Counted from the stretch's first letter, positions 26,814 to 36,066 are shown. The stretch: 64,000 bases of DNA from Chloroflexota bacterium (GCA_005883615.1 VBEC01000021.1:1-64000), one strand, 5' to 3'. Numbers and translations: made by a program. The notes: generated from the sequence alone by a model not told the origin.

Positions 26814-28931
26814 CTACTGAAGGACGGAGAGACGGCGTCCCCCTTCAGCAGGGATTGCGCTCTCGGCCAGGAGCTCGGCGATGTCGGCGATCGAGACCGG
26901 GTCCTCCGTGCCCGGACCGCGACCGGCGTCTGCGAGGCCGTCCTTGAGCATGACCATGCAGAACGGACAGGCCACCGCCACGGTCTCGGCCCCCGTCGCG
27001 AGTGCCTGGCGGGTGCGCTCCTGGTTGATACGCGTTCCGCGCGTCTCCTCCATCCACATTCGACCGCCGCCGGCGCCGCAGCAGAACGTATTCCGGCCGT
27101 GGCGTTCCATCTCCTCGAGCTGGAGCCCCGGCACCGCCGCCAGGGCGTCGCGCGGCGCGGACTCGATTCCGTTGTAGCGCGTGAGGTAGCACGGATCGTG
27201 ATAGGTCACCTTGCCGGCAACCGCGCCGTCTTCACCGATCCGCAGCCGGCCGGAGGTCAGCAATCGGTCCAGGTATACGGAGTGATGAACGACCTCGAAC
27301 GAACCACCCAACTGGCCGTATTCGTTGCCGATGACGTTGAAGCAGTGCGGGCATGCGGTCACGATCGTGCGCTCGTTCATGCCGTAGCGGTTCAGCGTTT
27401 CGACGTTGCCCGATGCGAGGATCTGATAGAGGTAGTCGTTGCCCATGCGTCGAGCCGGATCGCCGGTGCACGACTCCTCCTGACCGAGGATGGCGAAGCG
27501 CACACCGGCCGCGTTGAGGCACGTCGCGAATGCCCGGGCGACCCGCCGATTGCGCTCGTCGAAGGCGGCCGCACAGCCGACCCAGTAGAGCACCTCGATT
27601 TCGTCGAGCCGGCCGTCGGCCGCAAGCGAGGCGACTGTTGGCACCTCGAAGGGCAGGCCGCGTGTCCAGTCGGTTCGGGTCGAGCGGGGCTGGCCCCACG
27701 GGTTGCCGACACCCTCCATGTTCCGCATCGCGCCGGCCATTTCCTGCGGAAAGCGACTCTCGTCGAGGACGAGGTTGCGACGCAGTCCCACGATCTTGTC
27801 GACGTGCTCGATGAGCACCGGGCAGGCCTCGACGCATGCGCCACAGGTCACGCAATCCCAGACCGCATCGAAGGGAATGGCGGTGTCGACGATCGGACGG
27901 GCAAGGAGCTCCGGCCGGACGCCGTCCGTCAGGCCATACGTCTCCCGCACCGAAGGGCTGTTCGGGATCAGCGGGACGCCCTCCTCGGCGTCTGCCGCCA
28001 TGTCGCGGATGCCCATGATGAAGGTCTTCGGGTTGAGCGGCTTTCCGGTGGCCCAGGCCGGGCAGGCAGCCTGGCAGCGCCCGCACTCGGTGCAGGTAAA
28101 TCCGTCGAGGAGGTCTTTCCAGCCGAGGTCCTGGAGGGTCTTGAGACCGAACGTCGCGTCCTCGCGTTCGAGATCCATCGAAGGCAGCTCGCCCCGCGGC
28201 GCCAGCTTCCGGAAATAGATGTTGAAGAAGCTCGTGACGATGTGGAGGTGCTTGCTGTAGGGCAGATACACCAGGAACAGCGCGACCAGCGCGATGTGCG
28301 CCCACCAAAGCGAGATGAATCCGGTCTCGACGCCACCCGGCCTCAGGATCGAGCGGAACGGGACTGCCAGGGCCGAAGCGACGAACGCACCCGGCTGGTC
28401 GCCATAGCGCGCGAACTCGAATGCCTGCGCGAGCAGCTCCGTCGCGACGACCCCGCCGATCAGCGCAAGGATGACGAGCGCATCCGTCGTGTACGTCAGG
28501 CGCGCCGGCCGGGTCACGAGGCGCCGGAAAAAGGCATACCCGATTGCCACCAGGACGATGACCGTCACGACGTTCTGGAGTGCCGAGACCGCCGTCCAGA
28601 GCAGGCTATCGAGCGGCCACGAGAGCACCGCCTGGATGAACCCACCCGTGACGGCGTTGGCCGTACCGACCGTCAGCAGCACGAACCCCCAGAAAATGCC
28701 CCAATGCATCAGTGCCGCGCGAGGGTCCTTGAACATCCGGGTCTGGATGAGCGCGTACTCCACGACGCCCCACAACCGCGCCGGGATGTTGCCCGAGACG
28801 GTCGACGGTCCAGCGACCGCGAAGACCCGCAGGTGGCGGGCCATCACCAGCGCGAAGATCACCGCAGCTCCATAGAACAGCGGAAACACCAGCGGGTAGG
28901 CGGGGACGTGTTCGAACGGGCCGAACAGCAC
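26814..28931 (-). CDS. Membrane-bound FeS oxidoreductase, ETF:menaquinone oxidoreductase (EMO)-like (NarI-like TM + 4Fe-4S + CCG domains)
   Basis: TM N-terminus; CTECGRCQAACPAW and CVTCGACVEACPV ferredoxin motifs; NTFCCGAGGGRMWMEE CCG motif; neighbours etfAB. Confidence 0.8.
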   Translation of the reverse strand: MLFGPFEHVPAYPLVFPLFYGAAVIFALVMARHLRVFAVAGPSTVSGNIPARLWGVVEYALIQTRMFKDPRAALMHWGIFWGFVLLTVGTANAVTGGFIQAVLSWPLDSLLWTAVSALQNVVTVIVLVAIGYAFFRRLVTRPARLTYTTDALVILALIGGVVATELLAQAFEFARYGDQPGAFVASALAVPFRSILRPGGVETGFISLWWAHIALVALFLVYLPYSKHLHIVTSFFNIYFRKLAPRGELPSMDLEREDATFGLKTLQDLGWKDLLDGFTCTECGRCQAACPAWATGKPLNPKTFIMGIRDMAADAEEGVPLIPNSPSVRETYGLTDGVRPELLARPIVDTAIPFDAVWDCVTCGACVEACPVLIEHVDKIVGLRRNLVLDESRFPQEMAGAMRNMEGVGNPWGQPRSTRTDWTRGLPFEVPTVASLAADGRLDEIEVLYWVGCAAAFDERNRRVARAFATCLNAAGVRFAILGQEESCTGDPARRMGNDYLYQILASGNVETLNRYGMNERTIVTACPHCFNVIGNEYGQLGGSFEVVHHSVYLDRLLTSGRLRIGEDGAVAGKVTYHDPCYLTRYNGIESAPRDALAAVPGLQLEEMERHGRNTFCCGAGGGRMWMEETRGTRINQERTRQALATGAETVAVACPFCMVMLKDGLADAGRGPGTEDPVSIADIAELLAESAIPAEGGRRLSVLQ

Positions 28932-28945
28932 GCTGCCTCTCGCGG

Positions 28946-29512
28946 TCAGTCGGGTCTGCGGCCGGCGACCTGGTCCAGATCGCCGACGAGGAGGTCTGCG
29001 CGCCCGATCCGCGCCTGGTGGTCGAACGGTCCGGCGAGAGTTTCGAGCGCGTGCGGGAGCACTGCCACGATCGCGTCGAGCGACTCGATGGCGCCCTTCG
29101 GACTGCCGGGCAGGTTGACCAACAAGCTCCGACCACGAACCCCCACCACTCCGCGCGACAGGTCGGCCATCGGCGTGTGCCGGCGACCCTCGGCTCGCAT
29201 GGCTTCGGCCAGGCCCGGCACCGCGTAGTCGAGCACGGAGGATGTCGCCTGGGGGGTGACGTCGCGAGGCGTCAGGCCCGTGCCCCCGGTCGTGATCACG
29301 AGCCGATGCCGAGCGGCGCCCGCGACCAGGGCCTCGGCGATCAGCGCCTCCTCGTCGGGCACGACCTCGCGAGTGACGACGAGGCCGAGACCTTCCAGGC
29401 GCGTGCCGACTTCCTCGCCCGATGCGTCGTCACGCTCGCCCGCGGCGCTTCGGTCGCTGACTGTCAGAACGAGCGCGGTCAGCCCGCCAAGGGGGCCCCC
29501 CGGATCGCTCAC
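28946..29512 (-). CDS. MogA/MoaB-type molybdopterin biosynthesis protein
   Basis: GTG start at 29512; LVITTGGTGLTPRDVTPQAT...LLVNLPGSPKGAIESLDAI. Confidence 0.9.
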   Translation of the reverse strand: MSDPGGPLGGLTALVLTVSDRSAAGERDDASGEEVGTRLEGLGLVVTREVVPDEEALIAEALVAGAARHRLVITTGGTGLTPRDVTPQATSSVLDYAVPGLAEAMRAEGRRHTPMADLSRGVVGVRGRSLLVNLPGSPKGAIESLDAIVAVLPHALETLAGPFDHQARIGRADLLVGDLDQVAGRRPD

Positions 29513-29540
29513 TGCGGGACCATGGCGCGGCAGATCTCGA

Positions 29541-30194
29541 TCATAGTCCGCTGGGGCGCCGGCTCGGGCGCGGGAGGCGGCCGGCCATCCGTTCCGACGT
29601 CCGTTTCGGACGGGCGGCAGTTGGATCGCGATCGCGCAGCCACTCGCCGCTCGTGCCGCCTGATTTCGCGAGCAGACGAACCGAACGGATCTCGACGCCT
29701 CGCTCGACACCCTTGACCATGTCGTAGATCGTCAGCGCGGCGATCGACACGGCAGTCAAGGCTTCCATCTCGACCCCGGTTGGACCAACCGTGGCGGCCT
29801 CGGCGCGAACCCGCAACGCGCCGGCAGCGCGATCCGGGGTCACTGTTACGACGAGATCGGTCAGGGCGATCGGATGACAGAGCGGAATGAGATCCGAGGT
29901 GCGCTTGCCGCCCATGACGCCGGCCAGCTCGGCGACCGACAGTACGTCGCCCTTTGGGCCGCCACCATCGATCACGAGGCTCAAGGTCTCCTGGGACAGC
30001 CCTACGACCGCCTCGGCGACGGCCCTCCGGGCGGTTGCCGGTTTCTCGCTCACGTCGACCATCCGGGGCCGCCCGGCCCGATCGACGTGCGTCAGGCGGC
30101 GCCGGTCGGCTCGAGTTTCGGACGGGTTGAAGAACGACCCGGTCGGAGCCCGCGTCGCCGGCGCTCGTTTCGGGCGCACTCGATCGGCACTCAT
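29541..30194 (-). CDS. moaC: Cyclic pyranopterin monophosphate synthase
   Basis: LTHVDRAGRPRMVDVSEKPATARRAVAEA...GKRTSDLIPLCHPI...GVEMEALTAVSIAALTIYDMVKGVERG. Confidence 0.95.
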   Translation of the reverse strand: MSADRVRPKRAPATRAPTGSFFNPSETRADRRRLTHVDRAGRPRMVDVSEKPATARRAVAEAVVGLSQETLSLVIDGGGPKGDVLSVAELAGVMGGKRTSDLIPLCHPIALTDLVVTVTPDRAAGALRVRAEAATVGPTGVEMEALTAVSIAALTIYDMVKGVERGVEIRSVRLLAKSGGTSGEWLRDRDPTAARPKRTSERMAGRLPRPSRRPSGL

Positions 30195-31507
30195 CGGTCC
30201 AGCCACCAGAGCTCGACCTCGGTCCCCGCGTCCACGCCATCGACATCCTCCGGGATGATGGCCAGGGCCTCAGCGGCGGCGAGCGCGCTGATGACATGAC
30301 TCCCCTGCCCGCCCGCGAGGCGTACTGGGACGCGCCCACGTTCGTCACGAACGATTCTTCCCTCCTGATCGCGCTGGGCCACGACGCGAAGATACGCTCG
30401 CCGGCCGGGGCTCTTCTTCGCCTCACCGAGCAGAACCGCTCGATCCACCTGGCGGCCGAGCTCACAGTCTCCAGCCAGTTTCCGGATCGCGGGCCGGACG
30501 AAGAGCTCGAACGTGACGAACGTCGAAACCGGGTTGCCTGGCAGTCCGAACAGCAGCACCGGCGGATCATTCGAGCGCTTCGCAAGCCCGAAGGCAAACG
30601 GCTTGCCGGGCTGCACGGCGACCCGCCAGAGGTCGACCGTTCCGAGTGCGCCAAATGCCTCGCGTACCACGTCGTATGGCCCGACCGATACGCCACCGCT
30701 GACGATGATCGCGTCGGCGGTCGCAACACCCTGGGCCAGTCGGTCGCGGACATCGGCGAGCCGGTCCTGCGCGATCCCGAGATCGATCGCATCAGCATCC
30801 GACGTCATGACCAGCGCGCGAAGGCCGGGGCCGTTCGCGTCCGGGATCCCGGCGGCTCCAAGCGGCTGCCCCGGTGCGCGAATCTCGTCGCCGGTGGCCA
30901 GCACAGCAACGCGCGGTCGCCGGCGAACGAGGACGCGGTCCACGGCCGAACCCGCCAGCAGGGAAATCCGCGCGGGATTGAGGGTCATCCCCGGGTCGAG
31001 AAGCCGGTCACCTCCCGCGAGATCGCTTCCCGCTTGCCGGATCGAGCCACCCACTGTCACGGCGCGATACACCGCGACGCGTGCCGGGAGCGGGCCCGTG
31101 GCATCCCGACCGCGCGGACCCGTGGCCCCTCCGTCGGCGCCCACGGGGGTCGTCTCCTCGACGGGCACGACGGCGTCGGCACCTTCCGGGAGAGGAGCCC
31201 CCGTCGCGATGCGGACGGCCGTGCCGCGGCCGACCACTCGATCAGGCGCCGAGCCGGCTCGAACCTCGCCAACCACCGCCAGAACCACGGGACTCGTCTC
31301 CTGTGCACCTGCCACGTCAGCCGACCGAATCGCATAGCCGTCCATCGCGCTGTTGTCCCACGGGGGCAGGGCCGTCGCGCTGATCGCCGGCTCGGCGAGC
31401 ACGCGGCCCAGCGCGTCGCCCACCGCCACCCGTTCCGTGGACACAGGTCCCTCGATCGTCGCGAGGATTCGATCCAGCGCCTCCTCGACCGACAGGAGAT
31501 CGTTCAC
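30191..31507 (-). CDS. moeA: Molybdopterin molybdenumtransferase
   Basis: GTG start; LPPWDNSAMDGYAIRSADV...IIVSGGVSVGPYDVV...LFGLPGNPVSTFVTFELFVRPAIRKL. Confidence 0.95.
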   Translation of the reverse strand: MNDLLSVEEALDRILATIEGPVSTERVAVGDALGRVLAEPAISATALPPWDNSAMDGYAIRSADVAGAQETSPVVLAVVGEVRAGSAPDRVVGRGTAVRIATGAPLPEGADAVVPVEETTPVGADGGATGPRGRDATGPLPARVAVYRAVTVGGSIRQAGSDLAGGDRLLDPGMTLNPARISLLAGSAVDRVLVRRRPRVAVLATGDEIRAPGQPLGAAGIPDANGPGLRALVMTSDADAIDLGIAQDRLADVRDRLAQGVATADAIIVSGGVSVGPYDVVREAFGALGTVDLWRVAVQPGKPFAFGLAKRSNDPPVLLFGLPGNPVSTFVTFELFVRPAIRKLAGDCELGRQVDRAVLLGEAKKSPGRRAYLRVVAQRDQEGRIVRDERGRVPVRLAGGQGSHVISALAAAEALAIIPEDVDGVDAGTEVELWWLDR

Positions 31508-32778
31508 GACGGCGCCTCCGGAGGTTTGTCCGGGGGGTCGTTCGGCCGCTTGGTGGAATCCGGCCCGGGACGTCCCTGCCGGCCGGTGTTCCACGGGCGC
31601 GGCACGGCGCTCGCCACCGACAACCACGCTCTCCGCCCGGCCGATGGGCTTCCGGCTCGCTCCGTGGCGCGACGCTGGATCGCCGCTACGACCGAGCGGC
31701 GCGTGAGGACGCCCAGCAACCCTGCACCCTCGCTCACCGGCAGCCCGTCGACACCGGTTCGTCGAAGCTCCTCGAGGCCTGCCCGCATTGGCAATTCAGG
31801 GGCGAGAATGGGTAAGACGGGCGCCCCGACCATGATCTGCTCGGCTCGCGTCGTTGGCCATCGGCGGCGAGCGATTCGGCGCAGGTCGGACACGCCGATC
31901 AGTCCCAGTAACGAATCGCCGCGCATCACCGCCAGGCTCGAGGCATCCGCGCGGTCGAGGTACTGACCCGCGAACGTATCGAGGGTGAGCTGCGGCGAGA
32001 CGGACGGTGTATCCCGTTCCATGACCTCGTCCACACGCAGGCCCTCGAGCAGATCCTCGATCGCGGCGCGCCGGTCGAGACCGCGCGCGGCGCTGCCCAG
32101 GAACCAGCCGCTTACGACGAGCATGACGCTCGTCAGCGCATCGCCCATGACGCTGACCACGAGACCGATCCCGATCAGGACGTAGCCGACGAGGCGCCCG
32201 ACGAGCACCGCCACCCGGCTCCCGCGTCGCTCGTCGCCCGTGTACTCCCACGCAACCGCGCGCAGGATTCGGCCGCCATCCAGTGGGTAGGCGGGGACCA
32301 GGTGGAGGAGGCCCAGGCCGGTGTTGAGAATACCCAGCAGGAAGGCCGCTTCCACGAACGGAACCCGGATGTCGTTGACAGCCAGCGCGGCGGCCACGAG
32401 TGACAGGCCGATCGCCAGACTCGCCAGGGGGCCGGCGGCGGCGATCCACGCTTCGTCCCGCGGTCGCCCTGCGGCCTGGTCGATGAGGGCGGCCCCGCCG
32501 AAGAACAGCAGATTGATGGGCGCGACCGGGACGCCCCGGCGTCGAGCCGTGATCCCATGCGCCAGCTCGTGGACCAGGACAGAACCGAGGAAAGCGAAGG
32601 CGGCCACCAGCCCGACCCCCCAGCGGACCTGGGCCGGCACGTTCGGGCTCAGCTCGCCCACCTCCGTAGCGGCCACTGCGGTGATTACGGCCAGGATCAG
32701 GATCCAGACCGGGTGTATCCGGATCTCGATGCCCATGATCCGCGCGACGGGGACCCCACCGACCGGCCGGAGCGTCAT
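31504..32778 (-). CDS. Site-2 protease family (M50) protein with CBS domains
   Basis: Start trimmed to MTLRPVGG; VLVHELAHGITARRRGVPV zinc motif; LVPAYPLDGGRILRAVAWE; C-terminal CBS pair. Confidence 0.9.
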   Translation of the reverse strand: MTLRPVGGVPVARIMGIEIRIHPVWILILAVITAVAATEVGELSPNVPAQVRWGVGLVAAFAFLGSVLVHELAHGITARRRGVPVAPINLLFFGGAALIDQAAGRPRDEAWIAAAGPLASLAIGLSLVAAALAVNDIRVPFVEAAFLLGILNTGLGLLHLVPAYPLDGGRILRAVAWEYTGDERRGSRVAVLVGRLVGYVLIGIGLVVSVMGDALTSVMLVVSGWFLGSAARGLDRRAAIEDLLEGLRVDEVMERDTPSVSPQLTLDTFAGQYLDRADASSLAVMRGDSLLGLIGVSDLRRIARRRWPTTRAEQIMVGAPVLPILAPELPMRAGLEELRRTGVDGLPVSEGAGLLGVLTRRSVVAAIQRRATERAGSPSAGRRAWLSVASAVPRPWNTGRQGRPGPDSTKRPNDPPDKPPEAPS

Positions 32779-33485
32779 CGCGCGTCTTCCAGGCTGGACG
32801 ACAGGCTGCCGGGTGTCGCGACGGGTCGGGAATCGGGCGGCTCGGTAGCTCGGCGGCCGGCGAGTCTCCTCACCACCAGACAGAGCACGAGGCCCACGAC
32901 GGCGAGCGCGATCGAAGTATCGGTCCAGAACTTGGCGGGGAACAGCTGGACGAGCCGCTCGGTGCGAGGGTCGAACGTGTAGCTTCCACCCGCGAAGAAG
33001 ACCCGATGAAAAAGGTCGAACATCGCGTCGAACGCGAAGGCGAACAGGACCCCGCCGGCGACGATCAGGAGAGCGAGTGCCGTCGCTCCTCTGCGCACGG
33101 CGCGCCAGTACCATCCCGCGCCCCGACTCGCAGCCCCGACGACGGCCAGGATGGCCGCAGCGATGAGCGTCACGAGCCCGAGCCCGAGCAGGACCGTCCG
33201 CACGTCGGCGAGGTGCGCTCGCTCCCGCAGGTCGAAGACAGGCTGGCCACCGACCGCCTGGTCGAATGACGGCGGCCCGAGGTAGATCTGGTCGAGGACC
33301 GAATTCGTAACAGTGTGGACCTCGTCGCGCGTGAAGCCAGTCCAGGCGTCGGCCTGCGCTCGATCCTGTTCCAGCGCCACGTAAGCGGGGTTGAAGAAGA
33401 AGGCGACCATGACAGCCACGATCACGACTGGCATCGCCAGGGCGACCAGCTCGGCCCCGGCACGGCGAGCCAGCATTCGACTCAT
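32775..33485 (-). CDS. TIGR01906/DUF1461-like integral membrane protein
   Basis: RERAHLADVRTVL...LFHRVFFAGGSYTFDPRTERLVQLFPAKFWTDT. Confidence 0.75.
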   Translation of the reverse strand: MSRMLARRAGAELVALAMPVVIVAVMVAFFFNPAYVALEQDRAQADAWTGFTRDEVHTVTNSVLDQIYLGPPSFDQAVGGQPVFDLRERAHLADVRTVLLGLGLVTLIAAAILAVVGAASRGAGWYWRAVRRGATALALLIVAGGVLFAFAFDAMFDLFHRVFFAGGSYTFDPRTERLVQLFPAKFWTDTSIALAVVGLVLCLVVRRLAGRRATEPPDSRPVATPGSLSSSLEDAR

Positions 33486-33594
33486 ACGGTCGATGGTAGC
33501 CCCCGCCGGTCGGGTCTGCGGTGTGTGGCCCGGAGGATTCGGCTGTCGCCCAGAGATATGCGGGACCGCCCCGACCCTGAGACCGGCTTTCTGC

Positions 33595-33984
33595 TTACTC
33601 CTCCTCGAGGGTGCGTGCCTGCTCCCACCAACCTTCGGTGCGCAGATCGTCCGGCGGCTCTCGCTTCAGCTCGCGCGCAGCCTTCGCAAGGCGCGCGCCA
33701 AACTCCTCCAACGAAAGGGACAGGATGTCCCGCAGGCCCTCGATGCCGGCCTGGATGAAGAGCTGGTGGTCGTCCTGGCCGAACGCCGCCAGGTTCAGCA
33801 TCAGGGCTTCGTCGCGCCACGCGAGCACGTCGTTCGGCGAAGCATCGACATGGTCGGCCAGATATTGCCGGCGAGCCGGGGTCTCCGAGACCTCGAGCAG
33901 GATCCCGGTCGTGAAGATGCCCTGCTTCTCGAGCCGCTCGAGGTAGACGGGCTCGATACGGGTCAGCTCGGTGATCGGCGGCAC
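33595..33984 (-). CDS. DUF4332-like helix-hairpin-helix protein
   Basis: VPPITELTRIEPVYLERLEKQGIFTTGILLEVSETPARRQYLADHVDASPNDVLAWRDEALMLNL. Confidence 0.65.
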   Translation of the reverse strand: MPPITELTRIEPVYLERLEKQGIFTTGILLEVSETPARRQYLADHVDASPNDVLAWRDEALMLNLAAFGQDDHQLFIQAGIEGLRDILSLSLEEFGARLAKAARELKREPPDDLRTEGWWEQARTLEEE

Positions 33985-34188
33985 TGCTCCTCCAGGTCGA
34001 TCTCTGCGGCCCCGATGATGCCAGAGCGCGCCCCGTCTTCGCGGCTCCGCCCGCCCCTCTGCCGCGATCCGTTCAGGCCTTCGGGTCGCCGAAGATCGTA
34101 TTAGGGCAGCGGTCGTGCTCACGCTCGGCATGAGGTCGTCCATCACGCACGATTGCGTCCGTTTTGTCCGCTAGGATACGGCCCAATC

Positions 34189-34207
34189 GGGTGCACAAAC
34201 GGGTGCA
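34189..34207 (+). repeat. Direct repeat copy 1 (att-like): GGGTGCACAAACGGGTGCA
   Basis: 18/19 identical to copy at 35996-36014; itself an internal GGGTGCA repeat. Confidence 0.6.
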
Positions 34208-34243
34208 GGATTGCTTCGGGAGCGGGGAGGTGGCGCGCAGGCC

Positions 34244-34363
34244 GTGGATGTGACCCTTGCGGCACTTGCCGACTCAGCCATCCAATCGTCCGACGGCAAG
34301 CTCAGCATCATCGGGCTGTTTTCGGAGATCCGCACGGGCGGCTTTCCTGCCGTGCACCCCCAA
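34244..34363 (+). pseudogene. 5' fragment of a DUF6941-like gene
   Basis: VDVTLAALADSAIQSSDGKLSIIGLFSEIRTGGFPAVHPQ then the homology-like region ends abruptly. Confidence 0.5.
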
Positions 34364-34364
34364 T

Positions 34365-34470
34365 GCGCGCTCGACGCGCCGCCCACTTCCGACGCCTCAC
34401 CGACGAGGACCGCCTCGATGAGCTCGACGCCGAGCACTGGCTCGCAGCCTGGGAGCGCGAGGGCGAGGCC
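34365..34470 (+). pseudogene. Truncated copy of RRAAHF..DELDAEHWLAAWERE motif gene
   Basis: MRARRAAHFRRLTDEDRLDELDAEHWLAAWEREGEA; diverges from the 10951 copy after ERE. Confidence 0.5.
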
Positions 34471-34674
34471 GGCATTGGCTCCCTTCGACGGGGTTGTGGG
34501 CGAACTGCTGGCGAGCCTTCTCCAGGAACTCATCGGGCGGGATTGAATGGTTCGGGCCTAGGGGGGCCTGCGGCGTTCTACATCGTCCACGCTCGCGGCG
34601 GGCGACGGCGTCGGGATCAGCATCGCGACCGCGATGACCACTGCCGCAACGAGTCCCAGGGAGACCCAGATCCG

Positions 34675-35568
34675 ATGACGACAGAACCGACCGGGCTCTC
34701 GGGCGGCGCGTTGCAGGCGCGCATCGATGAGCTCTGGGACTTCAAGGATCCTGCGGCCAGCGAGTCGAGATTTCGGGGTGCCGCCGGCGACGCCTCGACG
34801 ATGAGCGAGCAGGACATTCTCATGACCCAGGTGGCGCGAGCGCTCGGTCTCCAGGGCCAGTACGCAGAAGGACTGGAGATCCTCGATTCCATTCGGGCTA
34901 ATGGGGACGATGACCTCGAAGTCGCGGCGCGCACACGCCTCGAACGGGGCAGGATCCTCAACACGCGCGGCGACCGTGACGAGGCGCGGTCGAGGTTCCA
35001 GGCCGCGTTCGATCGCGCGACCAGCGCCGGACTGGAGAACCTCGCAGTGGACGCGCTGCACATGATTGCCATCGTCTCTCCGCCAGACGAGCAGCTGATC
35101 GCAAACGAACGCGCGATCGCGTTGGCCAAGACGGCGAACGACCCGCGGGCACGGGGATGGCTACCCAGCCTCTACAACAACACAGGCTGGACCCACTTCG
35201 AGGCCGGCAACCTCGACAAGGCTCTCAAACTGTTCGAGCTGGCTCTCGACGAGCGGCTCAAGCTCGACAAGCCCCGTGAGATCGGGATCGCCCGGTGGGC
35301 CGTGGCCCGAACCCTCCGCGCGCAGGATCGGACCGAGGACGCGCTCGCCGCGCAGCGCGAGCTCAAGGGGTTCAATGCCGCGGCGGGAATATTCGACGAT
35401 CCCTTCGTCGACGAGGAGATTGGCGAATGCCTGCTCATTCTGGGCCGATCGGAGGAAGCCCGGCCGTATTTCGCCAAGGCTGCCGATGGGATCTCGGCCG
35501 ATGGCTGGATAATGGCCAACGAGCCTGAGCGTATCGCTCGCCTACGAGAGCTCGGCGGCGCAACCTGA
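34675..35568 (+). CDS. Tetratricopeptide-repeat protein
   Basis: Start trimmed to MTTEPTGLSG; repeated helical pairs e.g. SLYNNTGWTHFEAGNLDKALKLFELALDERLKL. Confidence 0.8.
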   Translation: MTTEPTGLSGGALQARIDELWDFKDPAASESRFRGAAGDASTMSEQDILMTQVARALGLQGQYAEGLEILDSIRANGDDDLEVAARTRLERGRILNTRGDRDEARSRFQAAFDRATSAGLENLAVDALHMIAIVSPPDEQLIANERAIALAKTANDPRARGWLPSLYNNTGWTHFEAGNLDKALKLFELALDERLKLDKPREIGIARWAVARTLRAQDRTEDALAAQRELKGFNAAAGIFDDPFVDEEIGECLLILGRSEEARPYFAKAADGISADGWIMANEPERIARLRELGGAT

Positions 35569-35626
35569 TCGGGATCGCGGTAGTGGCTCCATCGCGCGCG
35601 AGCTTCACCCGGACGACGACTCGGGG

Positions 35627-35992
35627 ATGTGGTCGCTGCCCGACGCTGACCCGGGGACGGTCGTGATCGTCCTCAGGGTCCTACGGGAGGTCGTGAAGCG
35701 GACCGAAGGGCGGATCGTTTCATTCAGCCGCCGCGATGCCCGGCTGCTGCCGATCTTCTTTCGTGCGATCGAAGAGAACTACGAGAAGGTGCCGGCCCTG
35801 GCCGACTGGCACGCCTTCACGGCGGGCGAGGAGCTCGCGGTCATCAGCAAGGTACTAGGGCACGCGGACTACTCGACAACGCTCCGGGTGTACGCGCACC
35901 TCGATCCGGCGCGCGCGAAGTTGGCGGCGGCACGGATCGACGCCGTCCTGGGCCGCATGCTGCCAGCCATCGACGAGGCTGCCAACGCCTGA
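35627..35992 (+). pseudogene. Tyrosine recombinase C-terminal remnant in a chimeric ORF
   Basis: EELAVISKVLGHADYSTTLRVYAHLDPARAKLAAARIDAVLGRML retains H..Y box II; box I arginine/HxLR region absent. Confidence 0.65.
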
Positions 35993-35995
35993 ACT

Positions 35996-36014
35996 GGGTG
36001 CAGAAACGGGTGCA
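35996..36014 (+). repeat. Direct repeat copy 2 (att-like): GGGTGCAGAAACGGGTGCA
   Basis: Begins 4 nt after the last base of the integrase-remnant ORF; matches 34189-34207 except one base. Confidence 0.6.
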
Positions 36015-36066
36015 AAGACCCTCGGTGGACTGCCCGCCGGAGGCCCTTTCACGCTCAGATCCGGGT

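Noticed and set aside
27099-29228. 709-aa plus-strand ORF opposite the EMO-like gene
   Set aside because: Antisense shadow frame; the minus strand has clear FeS and CCG motifs.
31504-33114. Full-length 536-aa version of the site-2 protease ORF
   Set aside because: The first 112 aa are Arg-rich and overlap antisense-like sequence of the neighbouring DUF1461 gene; start at 32778 fits the M50 family and ATGA coupling.
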